From: Dyella flagellata | Lineage (GTDB): Bacteria > Pseudomonadota > Gammaproteobacteria > Xanthomonadales > Rhodanobacteraceae | Assembly: GCF_030160275.1 (NCBI RefSeq) | Contig: NZ_BSOA01000002.1 | Coordinates: 186,001-250,000, forward strand | DNA length: 64,000 nt | Direction of reading: 5' to 3' | In this document: positions 34,647 through 43,622 of the stretch, in pieces | Numbering within the stretch: the stretch's first letter is position 1 | Layout: each line of letters starts with the position of its first letter | Translations under genes and position numbers: made by a program | The notes under the pieces: model-generated | Databases searched by the model: none | Seen by the model: the letters and a program-made list of their open reading frames with translations, nothing else | What the model was told of the DNA's origin: nothing

Positions 34647-35590
34647 GGCTGCGCGGGCTGGAAGCCATATTTGTGGTAGATCGCCTGCGCCTCGGTGGAA
34701 GCCATGAACGCCAGGAAATCCTTGGCGGCCTGGGCATGCGGCGCATCCTTCATGCGTGCGGCGGTGTAAGTGGCCGTGACGTTCTGGCCCGCAGGTATCG
34801 CGATCGTTTCCACCGGACGGCGCAGGATCTGCTGCTGGAAATACGCCTCGGTCGACCATACCGGCGCCGCATCCGATTCGCCCCGCAAAACGCGTAGCGG
34901 CGATTCGCGATGATGGATGCGCGTGAGATAAGTGCTGCCGTCCTTCACTTTGTCTTGCATGATGCGGCGATCCAGGGCATCGCCGCCGGCCTTGCGATAG
35001 CTGGCTTCGATCTGCTTGGCGATGCCCTCCCACTGCGGATTGGGCATGCTCACCCGCACGTCGGCGCGGCCAAGGTCCTCAAGGCCTTCGATATGCTTGG
35101 GGTTGCCTTTTGCCACCATGATCGCCAGCGGATTGCGCGCGTAGTCGGTGGTTGCCGCAAACCAGGCGTGCTGTTTTTGCAGTTCGGCGATCGAGCCCTT
35201 GCCGTTGGTGAAGACGTCCGGTTTCAGTGCGATGCGCAGATTGCCCACGACCAGCGAGCCGCTTTCGATTTGCTTGGCGAGGATGCCTGGCGGCAAAGTT
35301 TCCACGAACACACGCTGGTACTGGGGATAGCGCTGCTTGAACGCCTCCACCAGATCGTGCACCACCATGAACTGGTTGCCGGCGAAGAACACCGTGAGCT
35401 GCGGGTCGACGATGTCACCATGCAAGTCGGCGATCGCATCGAACGGCGGCACCGCGAACGAAACCCCGCCGGTGGGCGGCGGATTCCACGGCGGCAGGTA
35501 GTCCGCCTGCGTGGCCTGCACCGCACTGCCGGCGGCAAACAACCAGCCTGCCAGCAACACCTGCCGGCAATGCTTCCATGTAGGCGACAT
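34643..35590 (-). CDS. Orphan periplasmic solute-binding protein (type 2 fold)
   Basis: A 315-residue protein with a signal peptide (VLLAGWLFAAGSAVQA-TQ). The body looks like an oxyanion-binding periplasmic protein (LTVFFAGNQFMVVHDLVEAF, GSLVVGNLRIALKPDVF, NPLAIMVAKGNPKHIEGLED, and a C-terminal AKDFLAFMASTEAQAIYHKY). No permease or ATPase gene is nearby. It sits between DsrE-like and cytochrome genes and overlaps the following cytochrome gene by four bases, so it may serve a sensor or sulfur-compound delivery role rather than import. The ligand is unknown. Confidence 0.8.
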   Translation of the reverse strand: MSPTWKHCRQVLLAGWLFAAGSAVQATQADYLPPWNPPPTGGVSFAVPPFDAIADLHGDIVDPQLTVFFAGNQFMVVHDLVEAFKQRYPQYQRVFVETLPPGILAKQIESGSLVVGNLRIALKPDVFTNGKGSIAELQKQHAWFAATTDYARNPLAIMVAKGNPKHIEGLEDLGRADVRVSMPNPQWEGIAKQIEASYRKAGGDALDRRIMQDKVKDGSTYLTRIHHRESPLRVLRGESDAAPVWSTEAYFQQQILRRPVETIAIPAGQNVTATYTAARMKDAPHAQAAKDFLAFMASTEAQAIYHKYGFQPAQP

Positions 35591-35605
35591 GATCGGCTCC
35601 TAAGT

Positions 35606-36145
35606 TTACAGCGGCATCAGGGCGTAGCCCTGCTGCTCCAGTTCGGTGATGGTGGTCAATGCGGACAAGCTGAGCGTCACGTCCTTGGATGCCCATTCAT
35701 TGGCGAAATGGTGCTCGGCCATCGCCTGGCCGCAAACGGCCACGTCAATGCCCGCCTTGCGCAATTGCGCGATCACCGGGAGATTGGGGTTGGCCACGCC
35801 GAACTGCGCCTTGTAGTGCTCATCGTCCAACACCAGCGGAGTAGCCGGGCCGTATGCCACCGCCACGAACTTCAGATGGTCCAAGGGCACACCCGCGGCA
35901 GCATAGAGGTTGACGGTACGCGCCACCCTCTCCAGGGCCGGATTGACCTCGCTCGGCTTGTCGCTGCCCTTGGTCAACCCGAACACCACTTTGTAGGTAT
36001 TGGCAGGGTTGGGCTGATAGGCCGCCTTGGGTAAGGGGTGGTAGTTCCCGGCCGCGGTAATCACCTGTGCCGCCGTGCCTTGTGCGGCAGCGGTGGCGCA
36101 GCCCAGCAAACCCGTGATGCAAAACAGCGCGAGCGAAGACTTCAT
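35606..36145 (-). CDS. Exported DsrE/DsrF-family protein
   Basis: A 179-residue protein with a signal peptide, which also has a lipobox-like GLLGC. The fold is recognised by [40 protein letters not shown] and the Cys-containing [19 protein letters not shown] of DsrE-type sulfur-transfer proteins. Cytosolic DsrEFH move sulfur in sulfur oxidisers; the exported form here would act in the periplasm. First gene of the operon running to 33058. ATG 36145 has GGCGGAAAG upstream; a GTG two codons earlier is less likely. Confidence 0.83.
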   Translation of the reverse strand: MKSSLALFCITGLLGCATAAAQGTAAQVITAAGNYHPLPKAAYQPNPANTYKVVFGLTKGSDKPSEVNPALERVARTVNLYAAAGVPLDHLKFVAVAYGPATPLVLDDEHYKAQFGVANPNLPVIAQLRKAGIDVAVCGQAMAEHHFANEWASKDVTLSLSALTTITELEQQGYALMPL

Positions 36146-36270
36146 GGTCACTTTCCGCCGTGGAGATGGACGGCAAGGCTACGCCGGCCGCCGCGATCAG
36201 GCCACTTCATGTTGTCTATATGACATATAAGGTCGATTTATTCGCCTGGCGCATCCTGTACCATGCGCGC

Positions 36271-37020
36271 ATGAGCGAGCAGTCCACTACCCATTTCGGC
36301 TTTCGTGACGTGCCGGTCGCGGATAAGCAAAAGCTGGTCGGCGAGGTGTTCACCTCGGTCGCCCGCAACTATGACCTGATGAACGACCTGATGTCGCTCG
36401 GCATCCACCGCGTGTGGAAGCGCTACTTTGTCAGCATCAGTGGCATCCGGCCGGGCGACCGCGTGCTGGACCTGGCGGGCGGCACCGGCGACATCGCCGC
36501 GCTGCTCAAGCCGGTGGTGGGCGACAAGGGTGATGTCATCGTGGGTGACATCAATGCAGCCATGCTTAACGTGGGCCGCGACCGCCTTACCGATCGCGGC
36601 CTGGTGTCGGGGTTGCGCTGGGTGCAGTCGAACGCCGAGGCACTGCCCTTCCCGGACCATAGCTTCGATGCGGTGACCATGGCCTTCGGCCTGCGCAACG
36701 TGACCGACAAAGACAAGGCGCTGGCCGATATCTGCCGCGTGCTCAAGCCCGGCGGCCGCGCCCTGGTGCTGGAATTTTCCAAGGTGCGCAGCGAACTGTT
36801 CGGCAAGCTTTACGATTTCCATTCCTTCCAGGTGCTGCCCAGGCTGGGCCGACTGTTCGCCGGCGACGCGGACAGCTACCAGTATCTGGCCGAGTCGATC
36901 CGCAAGCACCCGGACCAGGAAACGCTCAAGGGCATGATGGAAAACGCGGGCTTCGGGCGCGTCGAGGTGCGCAACCTCAGCAACGGAATCGTAGCGATCC
37001 ATCGCGGCTACAAGTTTTGA
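36271..37020 (+). CDS. ubiE: Bifunctional ubiquinone/menaquinone methyltransferase
   Basis: C-methylates demethylmenaquinone and a ubiquinone precursor using S-adenosylmethionine. The 249-residue protein shows [20 protein letters not shown], the SAM-binding [33 protein letters not shown] and the C-terminal [15 protein letters not shown], diagnostic of UbiE. ATG 36271 gives the family's N-terminus; the upstream in-frame extension is not needed. Its stop (TGA, 37018-37020) directly abuts the stop of the convergent PagL-like gene, sharing a TGATCA palindrome. Confidence 0.96.
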   Translation: MSEQSTTHFGFRDVPVADKQKLVGEVFTSVARNYDLMNDLMSLGIHRVWKRYFVSISGIRPGDRVLDLAGGTGDIAALLKPVVGDKGDVIVGDINAAMLNVGRDRLTDRGLVSGLRWVQSNAEALPFPDHSFDAVTMAFGLRNVTDKDKALADICRVLKPGGRALVLEFSKVRSELFGKLYDFHSFQVLPRLGRLFAGDADSYQYLAESIRKHPDQETLKGMMENAGFGRVEVRNLSNGIVAIHRGYKF

Positions 37021-37566
37021 TCAAAAGCTAACGCCCACCAGCAGCATGTTTTCTCCGCGGTTGGGCATGTGCAGAAATCCATTGGAGCTGTGGCGCAAGC
37101 CGAGCATCCAATGTTCGCCCTGCCATCCCAGCGTGCTGGTGAACTCGTAGCTGGTGCTGAGCCCCTGCGTGCGGCCGGTATGCAGCGTCGGCTGGAAGCT
37201 GAAGAACAAGCGGCGGCACCACGCATCCGGCGCGCCGTATTGAAGACGCACGCCACCGGCAAGCATCCAGACGTGATCGCGGGTGGTATAGCGGGTATAC
37301 CGAAAGCGGCTGATGTTGTCGCGACCATCGATCCAGCCCGCGGTGATGTCGGGTGCCCAGGTAAAGCTGCTGCCATCCACCGCATGCGCATCGAACACTG
37401 CCTCGGCAAACACGGCCGGCGTGCCATCGCTCCAGGTGAAATAGCCGCCCAGGAAACTTTCACCGCCCTCCAGGGAAAGACGCGGACCATCGGCCATGGC
37501 TGGAGCAGCCATGAGAGTCAATATCATCGCAGCCGCAAGACGACGGTAAGCGGGCATCAATGCCAT
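37021..37566 (-). CDS. PagL-like lipid A 3-O-deacylase family outer-membrane protein
   Basis: A 181-residue outer-membrane beta-barrel with a signal peptide (LMAAPAMA-DG). The C-terminus has LRHSSNGFLHMPNRGENM, which fits the PagL catalytic H-x-S-N (His159, Ser161) and a following Glu172, and it ends in the aromatic SF typical of barrels. PagL removes the R-3-hydroxyacyl chain at position 3 of lipid A. The family match rests on the motif, overall length and barrel-like strands. AGGTG lies upstream of the chosen ATG. Confidence 0.78.
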   Translation of the reverse strand: MALMPAYRRLAAAMILTLMAAPAMADGPRLSLEGGESFLGGYFTWSDGTPAVFAEAVFDAHAVDGSSFTWAPDITAGWIDGRDNISRFRYTRYTTRDHVWMLAGGVRLQYGAPDAWCRRLFFSFQPTLHTGRTQGLSTSYEFTSTLGWQGEHWMLGLRHSSNGFLHMPNRGENMLLVGVSF

Positions 37567-37807
37567 GGGACACCTGCGTATTACGCCTGTCCGCCCACCA
37601 AGTGGCCCCTGCCCCACCCGCTCGGATGGTTGCTTGGCCGGCCTGCGCATGCACACGCGAAAGCCTGAACAGGATGGCCGCCACCCTACTTATTCACTCG
37701 TTCTGGAAAAGCGAAGATTTCGCCATGCCGCCCACAACGCGGGTGCTGGCAATGACCAGCGCCCGCGTAAATTCGCAATCAAGGCAAGCTTGCGGTAGCG
37801 GCAAACC

Positions 37808-38497
37808 TCAAGCCGCGCGCAGATCCTGCAGCAAAACGCCTTGACTCAGCGTCTCCTGCTCGTGATCGGAGTCACGCCAGGTTTCCTTGAGCGCGGCCTC
37901 ATACCAGCGACGCATCGAAGGCAAAGCCAGCAGGTGCTGCACATAAGCACCGGCAAAGTCGTCGACGGGTAGCCGATAGCTCTGGATACGAAACGCTACC
38001 GGCGCATAGAAAGCGTCAACAGCCGTAAAAGCATTGCCGGCGAGAAAGGGCCCGCCGAAGCGCTGCAAGCCTTCGTTCCACAGTTCCTGCACGCGGGCAA
38101 TATCGCGCGACAGATTCGGCCCTATCTCGTTCAGTTGCAATCGGATGCCGCAATTCATCGGGCAACGCGAGCGCAGCTCCTGCAAGCCCGAATGCATTTC
38201 CGCCGCGGCACTGCGTGCCCAGGCCCTCGCGCGTGCGTCAGAAGGCCAAACCTGCGGATGACTTTCCGCGACATATTCGGCGATCGACAGCGAATCCCAT
38301 ACCACCGTATCGCCGTTGTGCAGGCAAGGTACCTTTCCGGTGGGCGAAAACTCGCGAAAGGCGCTCCAGCTCGAAGAAGTTCCGCCCAGGAACGGCGCAA
38401 GCTTTTCTTCGAAGGGAATGCCCAGCTCGGTCAGCAGCACCCACGGCCGCAGCGACCAGGAGGAATAATTCTTGTTGGCAATGTAAAGCGTGTACAT
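37808..38497 (-). CDS. Glutathione S-transferase family protein
   Basis: A 229-residue cytosolic protein with an N-terminal thioredoxin-like domain (MYTLYIANKNYSSWSLRPWV; FSPTGKVPCLHNGDTVVWDS with the cis-Pro and the Glu/Asp-Ser pair that contacts glutathione) and an alpha-helical C-terminal domain (LAGNAFTAVDAFYAPVAFR). The Ser of NYSSWSLRP is the probable catalytic residue, as in zeta/phi-like enzymes. The substrate is unknown. It is the last gene in a minus-strand group with cupin and EamA genes, though it begins 28 nt after the cupin stop. Confidence 0.9.
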   Translation of the reverse strand: MYTLYIANKNYSSWSLRPWVLLTELGIPFEEKLAPFLGGTSSSWSAFREFSPTGKVPCLHNGDTVVWDSLSIAEYVAESHPQVWPSDARARAWARSAAAEMHSGLQELRSRCPMNCGIRLQLNEIGPNLSRDIARVQELWNEGLQRFGGPFLAGNAFTAVDAFYAPVAFRIQSYRLPVDDFAGAYVQHLLALPSMRRWYEAALKETWRDSDHEQETLSQGVLLQDLRAA

Positions 38498-38525
38498 AAA
38501 CCTCCTCGCATGGGTTGCGCAGATC

Positions 38526-38822
38526 TCAGCTATCCAGGATCAGCAAACTGCCGTAACTGCCTTCGCCGACGCTATGGGCAACACCCGGCGGCACAACGTA
38601 GATCTCGCCTGCGTTCACGCGCAAAACCTGCCCGGCGACATGCAGCACCATCTCGCCGTCCAACACCAACAATCCTTCGGCGTAATCATGGCACTCTTCC
38701 GGATAGGCGCCGGCGTCCATGCGTACCAGCTTGAGGTTGCCGCTGCCGAATCGGGCGACAAGCTTGGACGACCATGCGTTCGGCAACTGGCAGGCGGATT
38801 CGGCTAACCGGATAAGGCTCAT
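38526..38822 (-). CDS. Small cupin-domain protein
   Basis: A 98-residue single-cupin protein. The C-terminal half (EGLLVLDGEMVLHVAGQVLR and VNAGEIYVVPPGVAHSVG) is the cupin barrel with its P-P-G-V-x-H motif and His ligand. The N-terminal motif is atypical (ECHDYAEG). It may bind a metal and a small ligand. The stop of the EamA transporter lies nine bases upstream of its ATG, so the genes are co-transcribed. Confidence 0.8.
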   Translation of the reverse strand: MSLIRLAESACQLPNAWSSKLVARFGSGNLKLVRMDAGAYPEECHDYAEGLLVLDGEMVLHVAGQVLRVNAGEIYVVPPGVAHSVGEGSYGSLLILDS

Positions 38823-38830
38823 GATTTGGG

Positions 38831-39766
38831 TCAGGCCTGCTTGCAGGATGGATCGATGGCGGTGGATGAAGCCTGCGCAGGTGCAACAGCTGCGCGACGG
38901 CGTGCGTTCGCCAAGGCCACGCCAGCGACGGTGATCGCACCACCCAGTAGCGTCAGCATCCCCGGCTTTTCGCCCAGCCAGACCCAGCCGATCAGCACGG
39001 CGATCGGCGGCGAAAAGTAGATGAAGCTGGTGACCTGCGACGCTGGCGCCCGCTTCAGCGCCGCGTTCCAGGTGAGATAGCCAACGAACGTCGGGGCGAT
39101 GCCCAGCCACACCAATGCGGCGATATGTGACCAAGGCGCCGCCGCCAGCGCATGCGGCAGCCCCAGACCGAACGGCACCGCGCCCAGCGTGCCGGCCAGA
39201 AAACCGAAGGTGGTCACGCCGATCATGTCGTTGCGCGCGAACAGCGGCTTTTGGCCCACGAAGAACACCGCCGAAGCGAGCACGCTGATCAGCACCAGGG
39301 CGGCCATCGGCTGGAAGCGCACCTCCTTGCCACTGGTGAGCACCACCAGCACCACACCAAACAGCGCCACGCCCAAGCCCATCACGCTGCGCGCGCTGAT
39401 GCGCTCGCCGATCCAGAACGCCGACAACGCGGCGGTTACCGCCGGCACCAGCGAAATCAGGATCGCCGCGGTACCGCTGGCGATGCGCGTTTCCGCATAG
39501 TTGAGGCACAGGTGATAAGCGGTAAGGCCAAATACGCCGAGCACCGCGAGCTGCAGCCAATCGCTGCGCCGAGGCAGCGCCGCGCGCCGCAGCCATAGCA
39601 AGGCCACGAAGCACAGCGAACCGATCGAAAGCCGTGCCAGCGCCACTTCGCCCGGCGTGAACGAAGCCAGCGCATACGCGATCGCCGCATAGGCAGACGA
39701 CCAGGTGAGCAACGCAATGGCAATGTAGATGAGCGCACGCCCATCGAGGCGTTCGGTACTGGTCAT
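38831..39766 (-). CDS. EamA/DMT family transporter
   Basis: A 311-residue ten-helix inner-membrane exporter of the drug/metabolite transporter family. Each half is an EamA repeat; recognisable segments are IYIAIALLTWSSAYAAIAYA, GTAAILISLVPAVTAALSAF with WIGERIS, and FIYFSPPIAVLIGWVWLGEK. Transported metabolite unknown; amino acids or their analogues are common. Divergent from an AsnC-type regulator 119 bases away, a frequent arrangement in which the regulator controls the exporter. Confidence 0.9.
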   Translation of the reverse strand: MTSTERLDGRALIYIAIALLTWSSAYAAIAYALASFTPGEVALARLSIGSLCFVALLWLRRAALPRRSDWLQLAVLGVFGLTAYHLCLNYAETRIASGTAAILISLVPAVTAALSAFWIGERISARSVMGLGVALFGVVLVVLTSGKEVRFQPMAALVLISVLASAVFFVGQKPLFARNDMIGVTTFGFLAGTLGAVPFGLGLPHALAAAPWSHIAALVWLGIAPTFVGYLTWNAALKRAPASQVTSFIYFSPPIAVLIGWVWLGEKPGMLTLLGGAITVAGVALANARRRAAVAPAQASSTAIDPSCKQA

Positions 39767-39885
39767 AGGGTCGATCCCGACATGGGCAATAGTGAAAATC
39801 CTAGTCTTGGAGCGGTGGCTGATGAATAATGCATCTGAAGTCAGCCCCCATGTTTCGCCATCGATCGAACTATCAATTCCAGCCC

Positions 39886-40386
39886 ATGACCTACGAATCG
39901 AAACCCGAGTGGGACACCAAGGATTGGCAACTGCTAGAAGCCCTACAGCACGATGCACGCATAGGCTACGCCGAGCTGGGCCGCAAGGTGCGGCTTTCCG
40001 CTCCGGCCGTAGCCGAGCGAGTCAAGCGCATGGAAGAGGCCGGCGTCATCTCCGGCTACCGCGCGGTGGTCGAACCCAAGCGCCTAGGCTTCGGCATCGA
40101 AGCGATGGTGCGCATACGCTGCGATGGCGGCACCTGCGCACGCATGGGCAAGCTCGTCACCGATATTCCGGAAGTGCTCGATTGCCGCCGCCTTGCCGGC
40201 GAGGATTCCGCGCTGCTGCGCGTGGTGGCCATGTCGATCACGCATCTTGAATCGGTGCTCGATCGCCTGTTGAAGATACACTCAAGTATCAGCACCACTA
40301 CGCTGATTGTCCTGCAGACACCTCATGCGAACCGCCCGGTCACGCGAGCCATGTGGGATACGGCGCGCTCGCTTTCGGCAGACTGA
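39886..40386 (+). CDS. Lrp/AsnC family transcriptional regulator
   Basis: A 166-residue leucine-responsive-type regulator. The N-terminal helix-turn-helix is GYAELGRKVRLSAPAVAERV with a long recognition helix, and the C-terminal part (residues about 75-150) is the RAM ligand-binding domain. It is transcribed divergently from the EamA exporter and probably regulates it in response to an amino acid. The start is uncertain: ATG 39886 gives a family-typical N-terminus, but in-frame ATGs at 39829 and 39850 exist. It is followed by a half-length palindromic repeat. Confidence 0.85.
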   Translation: MTYESKPEWDTKDWQLLEALQHDARIGYAELGRKVRLSAPAVAERVKRMEEAGVISGYRAVVEPKRLGFGIEAMVRIRCDGGTCARMGKLVTDIPEVLDCRRLAGEDSALLRVVAMSITHLESVLDRLLKIHSSISTTTLIVLQTPHANRPVTRAMWDTARSLSAD

Positions 40387-40398
40387 GCGTATCTGGCG

Positions 40399-40455
40399 TG
40401 ACGATCCCGGCGTTCCACGCGGCTTGCTGATGCCGGGATTGTCATCCCAGCCTAC
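40399..40455. repeat. GTAGGCTGGGAT repeat, copy 6 (left half degraded)
   Basis: The right half GATGCCGGGATTGTCATCCC...CCTAC (about 40429-40455) is intact. The left half survives as a weak TGACGATCCCGGCG (about 40399-40412). It lies between the AsnC-type gene and the proline iminopeptidase gene. Confidence 0.65.
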
Positions 40456-40478
40456 ATGCTTCCAAGGACACTCTACCC

Positions 40479-41429
40479 ATGCGCACGATGTATCCGGAGA
40501 TCGAACCCTACCGCACTCATCACATCGCGGTAGACGATCGGCACACGCTTTACATCGAGGAGTGCGGCAACCCGCAGGGCTTGCCGGTGATATTTCTGCA
40601 CGGCGGCCCCGGCGCAGGCCTGTCGCCTTACCACCGGCGCTTTTTCGATCCGCAACGCTATCGCATCGTGCTGTTCGACCAGCGCGGCGCGGGGCGCTCC
40701 ACGCCATTCGCCGATCTCACCGACAACAGCACCTGGCACCTGGTCTCGGACATGGAAACCATCCGCGAGCAGATGGGTATCGAGCGCTGGGTGGTGTTCG
40801 GCGGCTCCTGGGGTTCTACCTTGGCGCTCGCTTACGCGCAAACGCATCCCGAGCGCGTACTTGGCCTGGTATTGCGCGGCATTTTCCTGTGCCATCCCGA
40901 GGAAGTCCGCTGGTATTACGAAGAAGGCGGCGCTTCGTGGATCCTGCCGGAAAAGTGGCAGCGCTACGCGGCGGCGATACCGCCCGAAGAACGCGGTCAT
41001 ATGCTGGAAGCGTATTGGAAGCGGCTGACCAGCGATGACCAGACCGTACGACTCGAAGCCGCCAAAGCCTGGGGTGCTTGGGAAGGTGGAGGCATTACGC
41101 TGGAGGAAAGTCCGGAAACCGAGGCGAGTTTTGCAGCGCCGGAAGTCGCGCTCAGCCTTGCACGCATCGAAGCGCACTATTTCCGCAACCACGGTTTTCT
41201 CGAACCGGGCCAGTTGCTGCGCGACGTGGCGAAACTGCGCCATATTCCCGCCACCATCGTGCATGGCCGCTACGACATCATCTGCCCGGTGAAAAATGCT
41301 TTCGATCTTGCCGCCGTCTGGCCCGACGCGGATTTTCACGTGGTAGTGGCCGGACACGCGGCAACCGAACCGGCGATTGTCGATGTGCTGGTGCAGGCAA
41401 CGGACCAATTGGCCGATCGTTACTGCTGA
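40479..41429 (+). CDS. pip: Proline iminopeptidase
   Basis: A 316-residue S33 serine peptidase that removes N-terminal proline from peptides. The nucleophile elbow is GGSWGS (Ser110), an HGGPGAGLSPYHRRFFDP oxyanion loop lies near the N-terminus, FDQRGAGRS follows, and the catalytic Asp and His are in GRYDIICPVKNAFDL and AGHAATEP near the C-terminus. It has no signal peptide. The ATG at 40479 is preceded by CTACCC only, so translation initiation may be weak. Confidence 0.94.
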   Translation: MRTMYPEIEPYRTHHIAVDDRHTLYIEECGNPQGLPVIFLHGGPGAGLSPYHRRFFDPQRYRIVLFDQRGAGRSTPFADLTDNSTWHLVSDMETIREQMGIERWVVFGGSWGSTLALAYAQTHPERVLGLVLRGIFLCHPEEVRWYYEEGGASWILPEKWQRYAAAIPPEERGHMLEAYWKRLTSDDQTVRLEAAKAWGAWEGGGITLEESPETEASFAAPEVALSLARIEAHYFRNHGFLEPGQLLRDVAKLRHIPATIVHGRYDIICPVKNAFDLAAVWPDADFHVVVAGHAATEPAIVDVLVQATDQLADRYC

Positions 41430-41610
41430 AGGAAGCAAGCCACGGATATCCGGCGGCAATGGCTTTGGACATTCGACTATCCCGCGTCCGAAAACGCCCG
41501 GAAAGACTCGCACAGCGCCGGGGAACTGCCCTAACCAACCTCCGCCATGGGCCAAGCAAGGGGCGGCGATGGCATACTCGCCGCTCCCGATTCCTCATGG
41601 AAGCCGCACG

Positions 41611-43461
41611 ATGTCCCCGCTTCGTACCCTGGCCCTTGGCGCACTGGTCCTGCCGGTGGCCGCCCACGCCAACGATCCCTACTCCTATGCCCAGCCGGAC
41701 GAGGTGCGCGTCACCCATCTGGACCTGAAACTCAAGGTCGACTTCCCGCAGCACAAGCTGGACGGCCAAGCCACCTTGACGCTGGACTGGAAAGACCCCA
41801 AGGCGCCGTCGCTGGTGCTCGATACGCGCGACCTGACCATCAGCGGGGTGGCAGCTGTCGACGCCGACGGCAAGACTTCGCCGCTCAAATATGCCTTGGC
41901 GCCCCGTGACCGGCAGCTTGGCAGCAAGCTGACCATCCAGGCCCCACAACATCCGCGCGCGGTGCGCATCGTTTACGTCACCTCACCCGGCGCCAGCGGC
42001 CTGCAATGGCTGCCACCCGCGCAAACCGCGGACAAGAAGCAGCCTTTCATGTTCTCGCAATCGGAATCCATCCATGCGCGCTCCTGGGTGCCGCTGCAGG
42101 ATTCGCCGGCGATTCGCTTCACCTACAACGCCGAAGTCACCGCGCCGAAGGATGCGCGTGTGGCGATGAGTGCCCCGAACGATCCGGCGCACAGCTTGAA
42201 CGGCGATTTCAGGTTCGAGCAGACGCATCCGATTCCTTCCTATCTGCTGGCGATTGCAGCGGGCGATCTCGCAGTGAAGGAAACCGGCCCCCGCTCGGCG
42301 GTGTACGCTGAGCCTTCGGTAGTCGGCAAGGCTGCGCACGAGTTCGAAGACACCGAGAAAATGATCCAGACCACCGAGCAGTTGTACGGCCCCTATCGCT
42401 GGGGACGCTACGACCTGCTGGTGCTGCCGCCGAGCTTTCCCTACGGCGGCATGGAAAATCCGAACATGACCTTCGCCACGCCGACAGTACTAGTCGGCGA
42501 CAAGAGCCTGGTATCGCTGGTCGCGCATGAACTGGCGCACTCGTGGTCGGGCAACCTGGTAACTGCTGCGTCATGGCGCGACATCTGGCTCAACGAAGGT
42601 GTTACCACCTACGTGCAGGGCCGGATCACCGAAGCGGTGTACGGCAAGCGTCAGGCCGACGAGGAAACGCTGCTGTCGATCCACTCGCTGCAGAAAGACA
42701 TCGGCGAGCTGCCGGACAATTCGCAGCGGCTTGCACCGGTGCCCGGCAAGGTGGATGCGGACGACACGCTCACCGACCTTCCCTACAGCAAGGGCTCGTG
42801 GTTCCTGCGCACGCTGGAGCAGCGCTTTGGGCGTGAGGCGTTCGACAATTACCTGAAGGGCTATTTCGATCACTTCGCCTTCCAGAGCATCACCACCGAG
42901 CAGATGCTCGACTATCTCAAACCCAACCTGATCGACAAATACCCTGGCAAGATGAGCTGGGACGAAGTGAAGCAATGGGTGTACGACACCGGCATTCCGA
43001 AGAACGCGCCGATTCCCGACTCGCCCAGTTTCGACAGCATCGACAAGGAGCGCAGCGCCTTCCTCGCCGGTACGCTGGGCGCAGACAAGCTCGACGCGAA
43101 AGGCTGGAATACGCAGGAGTGGATGTACTTCCTGGATGGCCTGCCGGATGTGCCGGCGCTGGCCAAGATGCAGCAACTCGACTCAGCCTGGCAGCTTACC
43201 GGCACGCCCAATGCGGAAATCGGCATGCGCTGGTACGTACACGCGATCGCTGCCGGCGACAAGGCCACATGGAAGGCCGCTGCGGAACATATGACGCGTA
43301 TCGGCCGCCTGTATCTCACCCTGCCGGTGTACCGTGCGCTGAGCAAGACGCAGGATGGACTGACGTTTGCCAAGCAAGTGTATGCGAAGGCGAAGAGCGG
43401 CTATCACCCGCTGACGCAGCAGGCGGTGGAAGCATTGTTTGCGAAGGCTGGGAAGCGCTGA
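41611..43461 (+). CDS. M1-family metallopeptidase, leukotriene A4 hydrolase-like
   Basis: A 616-residue zinc aminopeptidase with a signal peptide (TLALGALVLPVAAHA-ND), so probably periplasmic. It has the exopeptidase loop GGMENPNMTF and the HEXXH-18-E site HELAH at 306-310 with Glu329. A C-terminal alpha-helical repeat of the LTA4H/Cold-active ColAP type follows. Its substrates are N-terminal residues of peptides. The ATG at 41611 starts a good signal peptide; in-frame Met codons upstream (e.g. 41572) are possible but non-signal-like. Together with pip and the autotransporter it points to peptide scavenging. Confidence 0.92.
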   Translation: MSPLRTLALGALVLPVAAHANDPYSYAQPDEVRVTHLDLKLKVDFPQHKLDGQATLTLDWKDPKAPSLVLDTRDLTISGVAAVDADGKTSPLKYALAPRDRQLGSKLTIQAPQHPRAVRIVYVTSPGASGLQWLPPAQTADKKQPFMFSQSESIHARSWVPLQDSPAIRFTYNAEVTAPKDARVAMSAPNDPAHSLNGDFRFEQTHPIPSYLLAIAAGDLAVKETGPRSAVYAEPSVVGKAAHEFEDTEKMIQTTEQLYGPYRWGRYDLLVLPPSFPYGGMENPNMTFATPTVLVGDKSLVSLVAHELAHSWSGNLVTAASWRDIWLNEGVTTYVQGRITEAVYGKRQADEETLLSIHSLQKDIGELPDNSQRLAPVPGKVDADDTLTDLPYSKGSWFLRTLEQRFGREAFDNYLKGYFDHFAFQSITTEQMLDYLKPNLIDKYPGKMSWDEVKQWVYDTGIPKNAPIPDSPSFDSIDKERSAFLAGTLGADKLDAKGWNTQEWMYFLDGLPDVPALAKMQQLDSAWQLTGTPNAEIGMRWYVHAIAAGDKATWKAAAEHMTRIGRLYLTLPVYRALSKTQDGLTFAKQVYAKAKSGYHPLTQQAVEALFAKAGKR

Positions 43462-43473
43462 CGCACAATCCCG

Positions 43474-43599
43474 ACCCCTCCTCTACAGGTAGTAGCGGAG
43501 GGCCGGGGTGAGGTGAAGCAAGCTCGCGGCGAACTCAAACGCTACGGCAAGCTCTTGCAACCCCACCCCAACCCTCCCCTGCCCAGCAGGGGAGGGAGC
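43474..43599. repeat. Third repeat type, CCCTCCCCT/AGGGGAGGG palindromic
   Basis: Two inverted modules: CCCCTCC...GGAGGG-type near 43474-43510 and CCCTCCCCTGCCCAGCAGGGGAGGG-like near 43571-43599 (stem CCCTCCCCT/AGGGGAGGG). The internal tract ACGGCAAGCTC and CCCCACCCCAACC recur in a similar element at 48535-48649. It lies between the M1 peptidase and the alpha/beta hydrolase. Confidence 0.65.
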
Positions 43600-43622
43600 T
43601 ACATCCTCAGCACTGCCTGGAC

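Noticed and set aside
34643-35590. Classical ABC-importer binding protein (e.g. ModA, PstS or sulfate type)
   Set aside because: No permease or ATPase gene is linked, and the gene is embedded in a cytochrome operon, so an importer subunit name would be unsupported.
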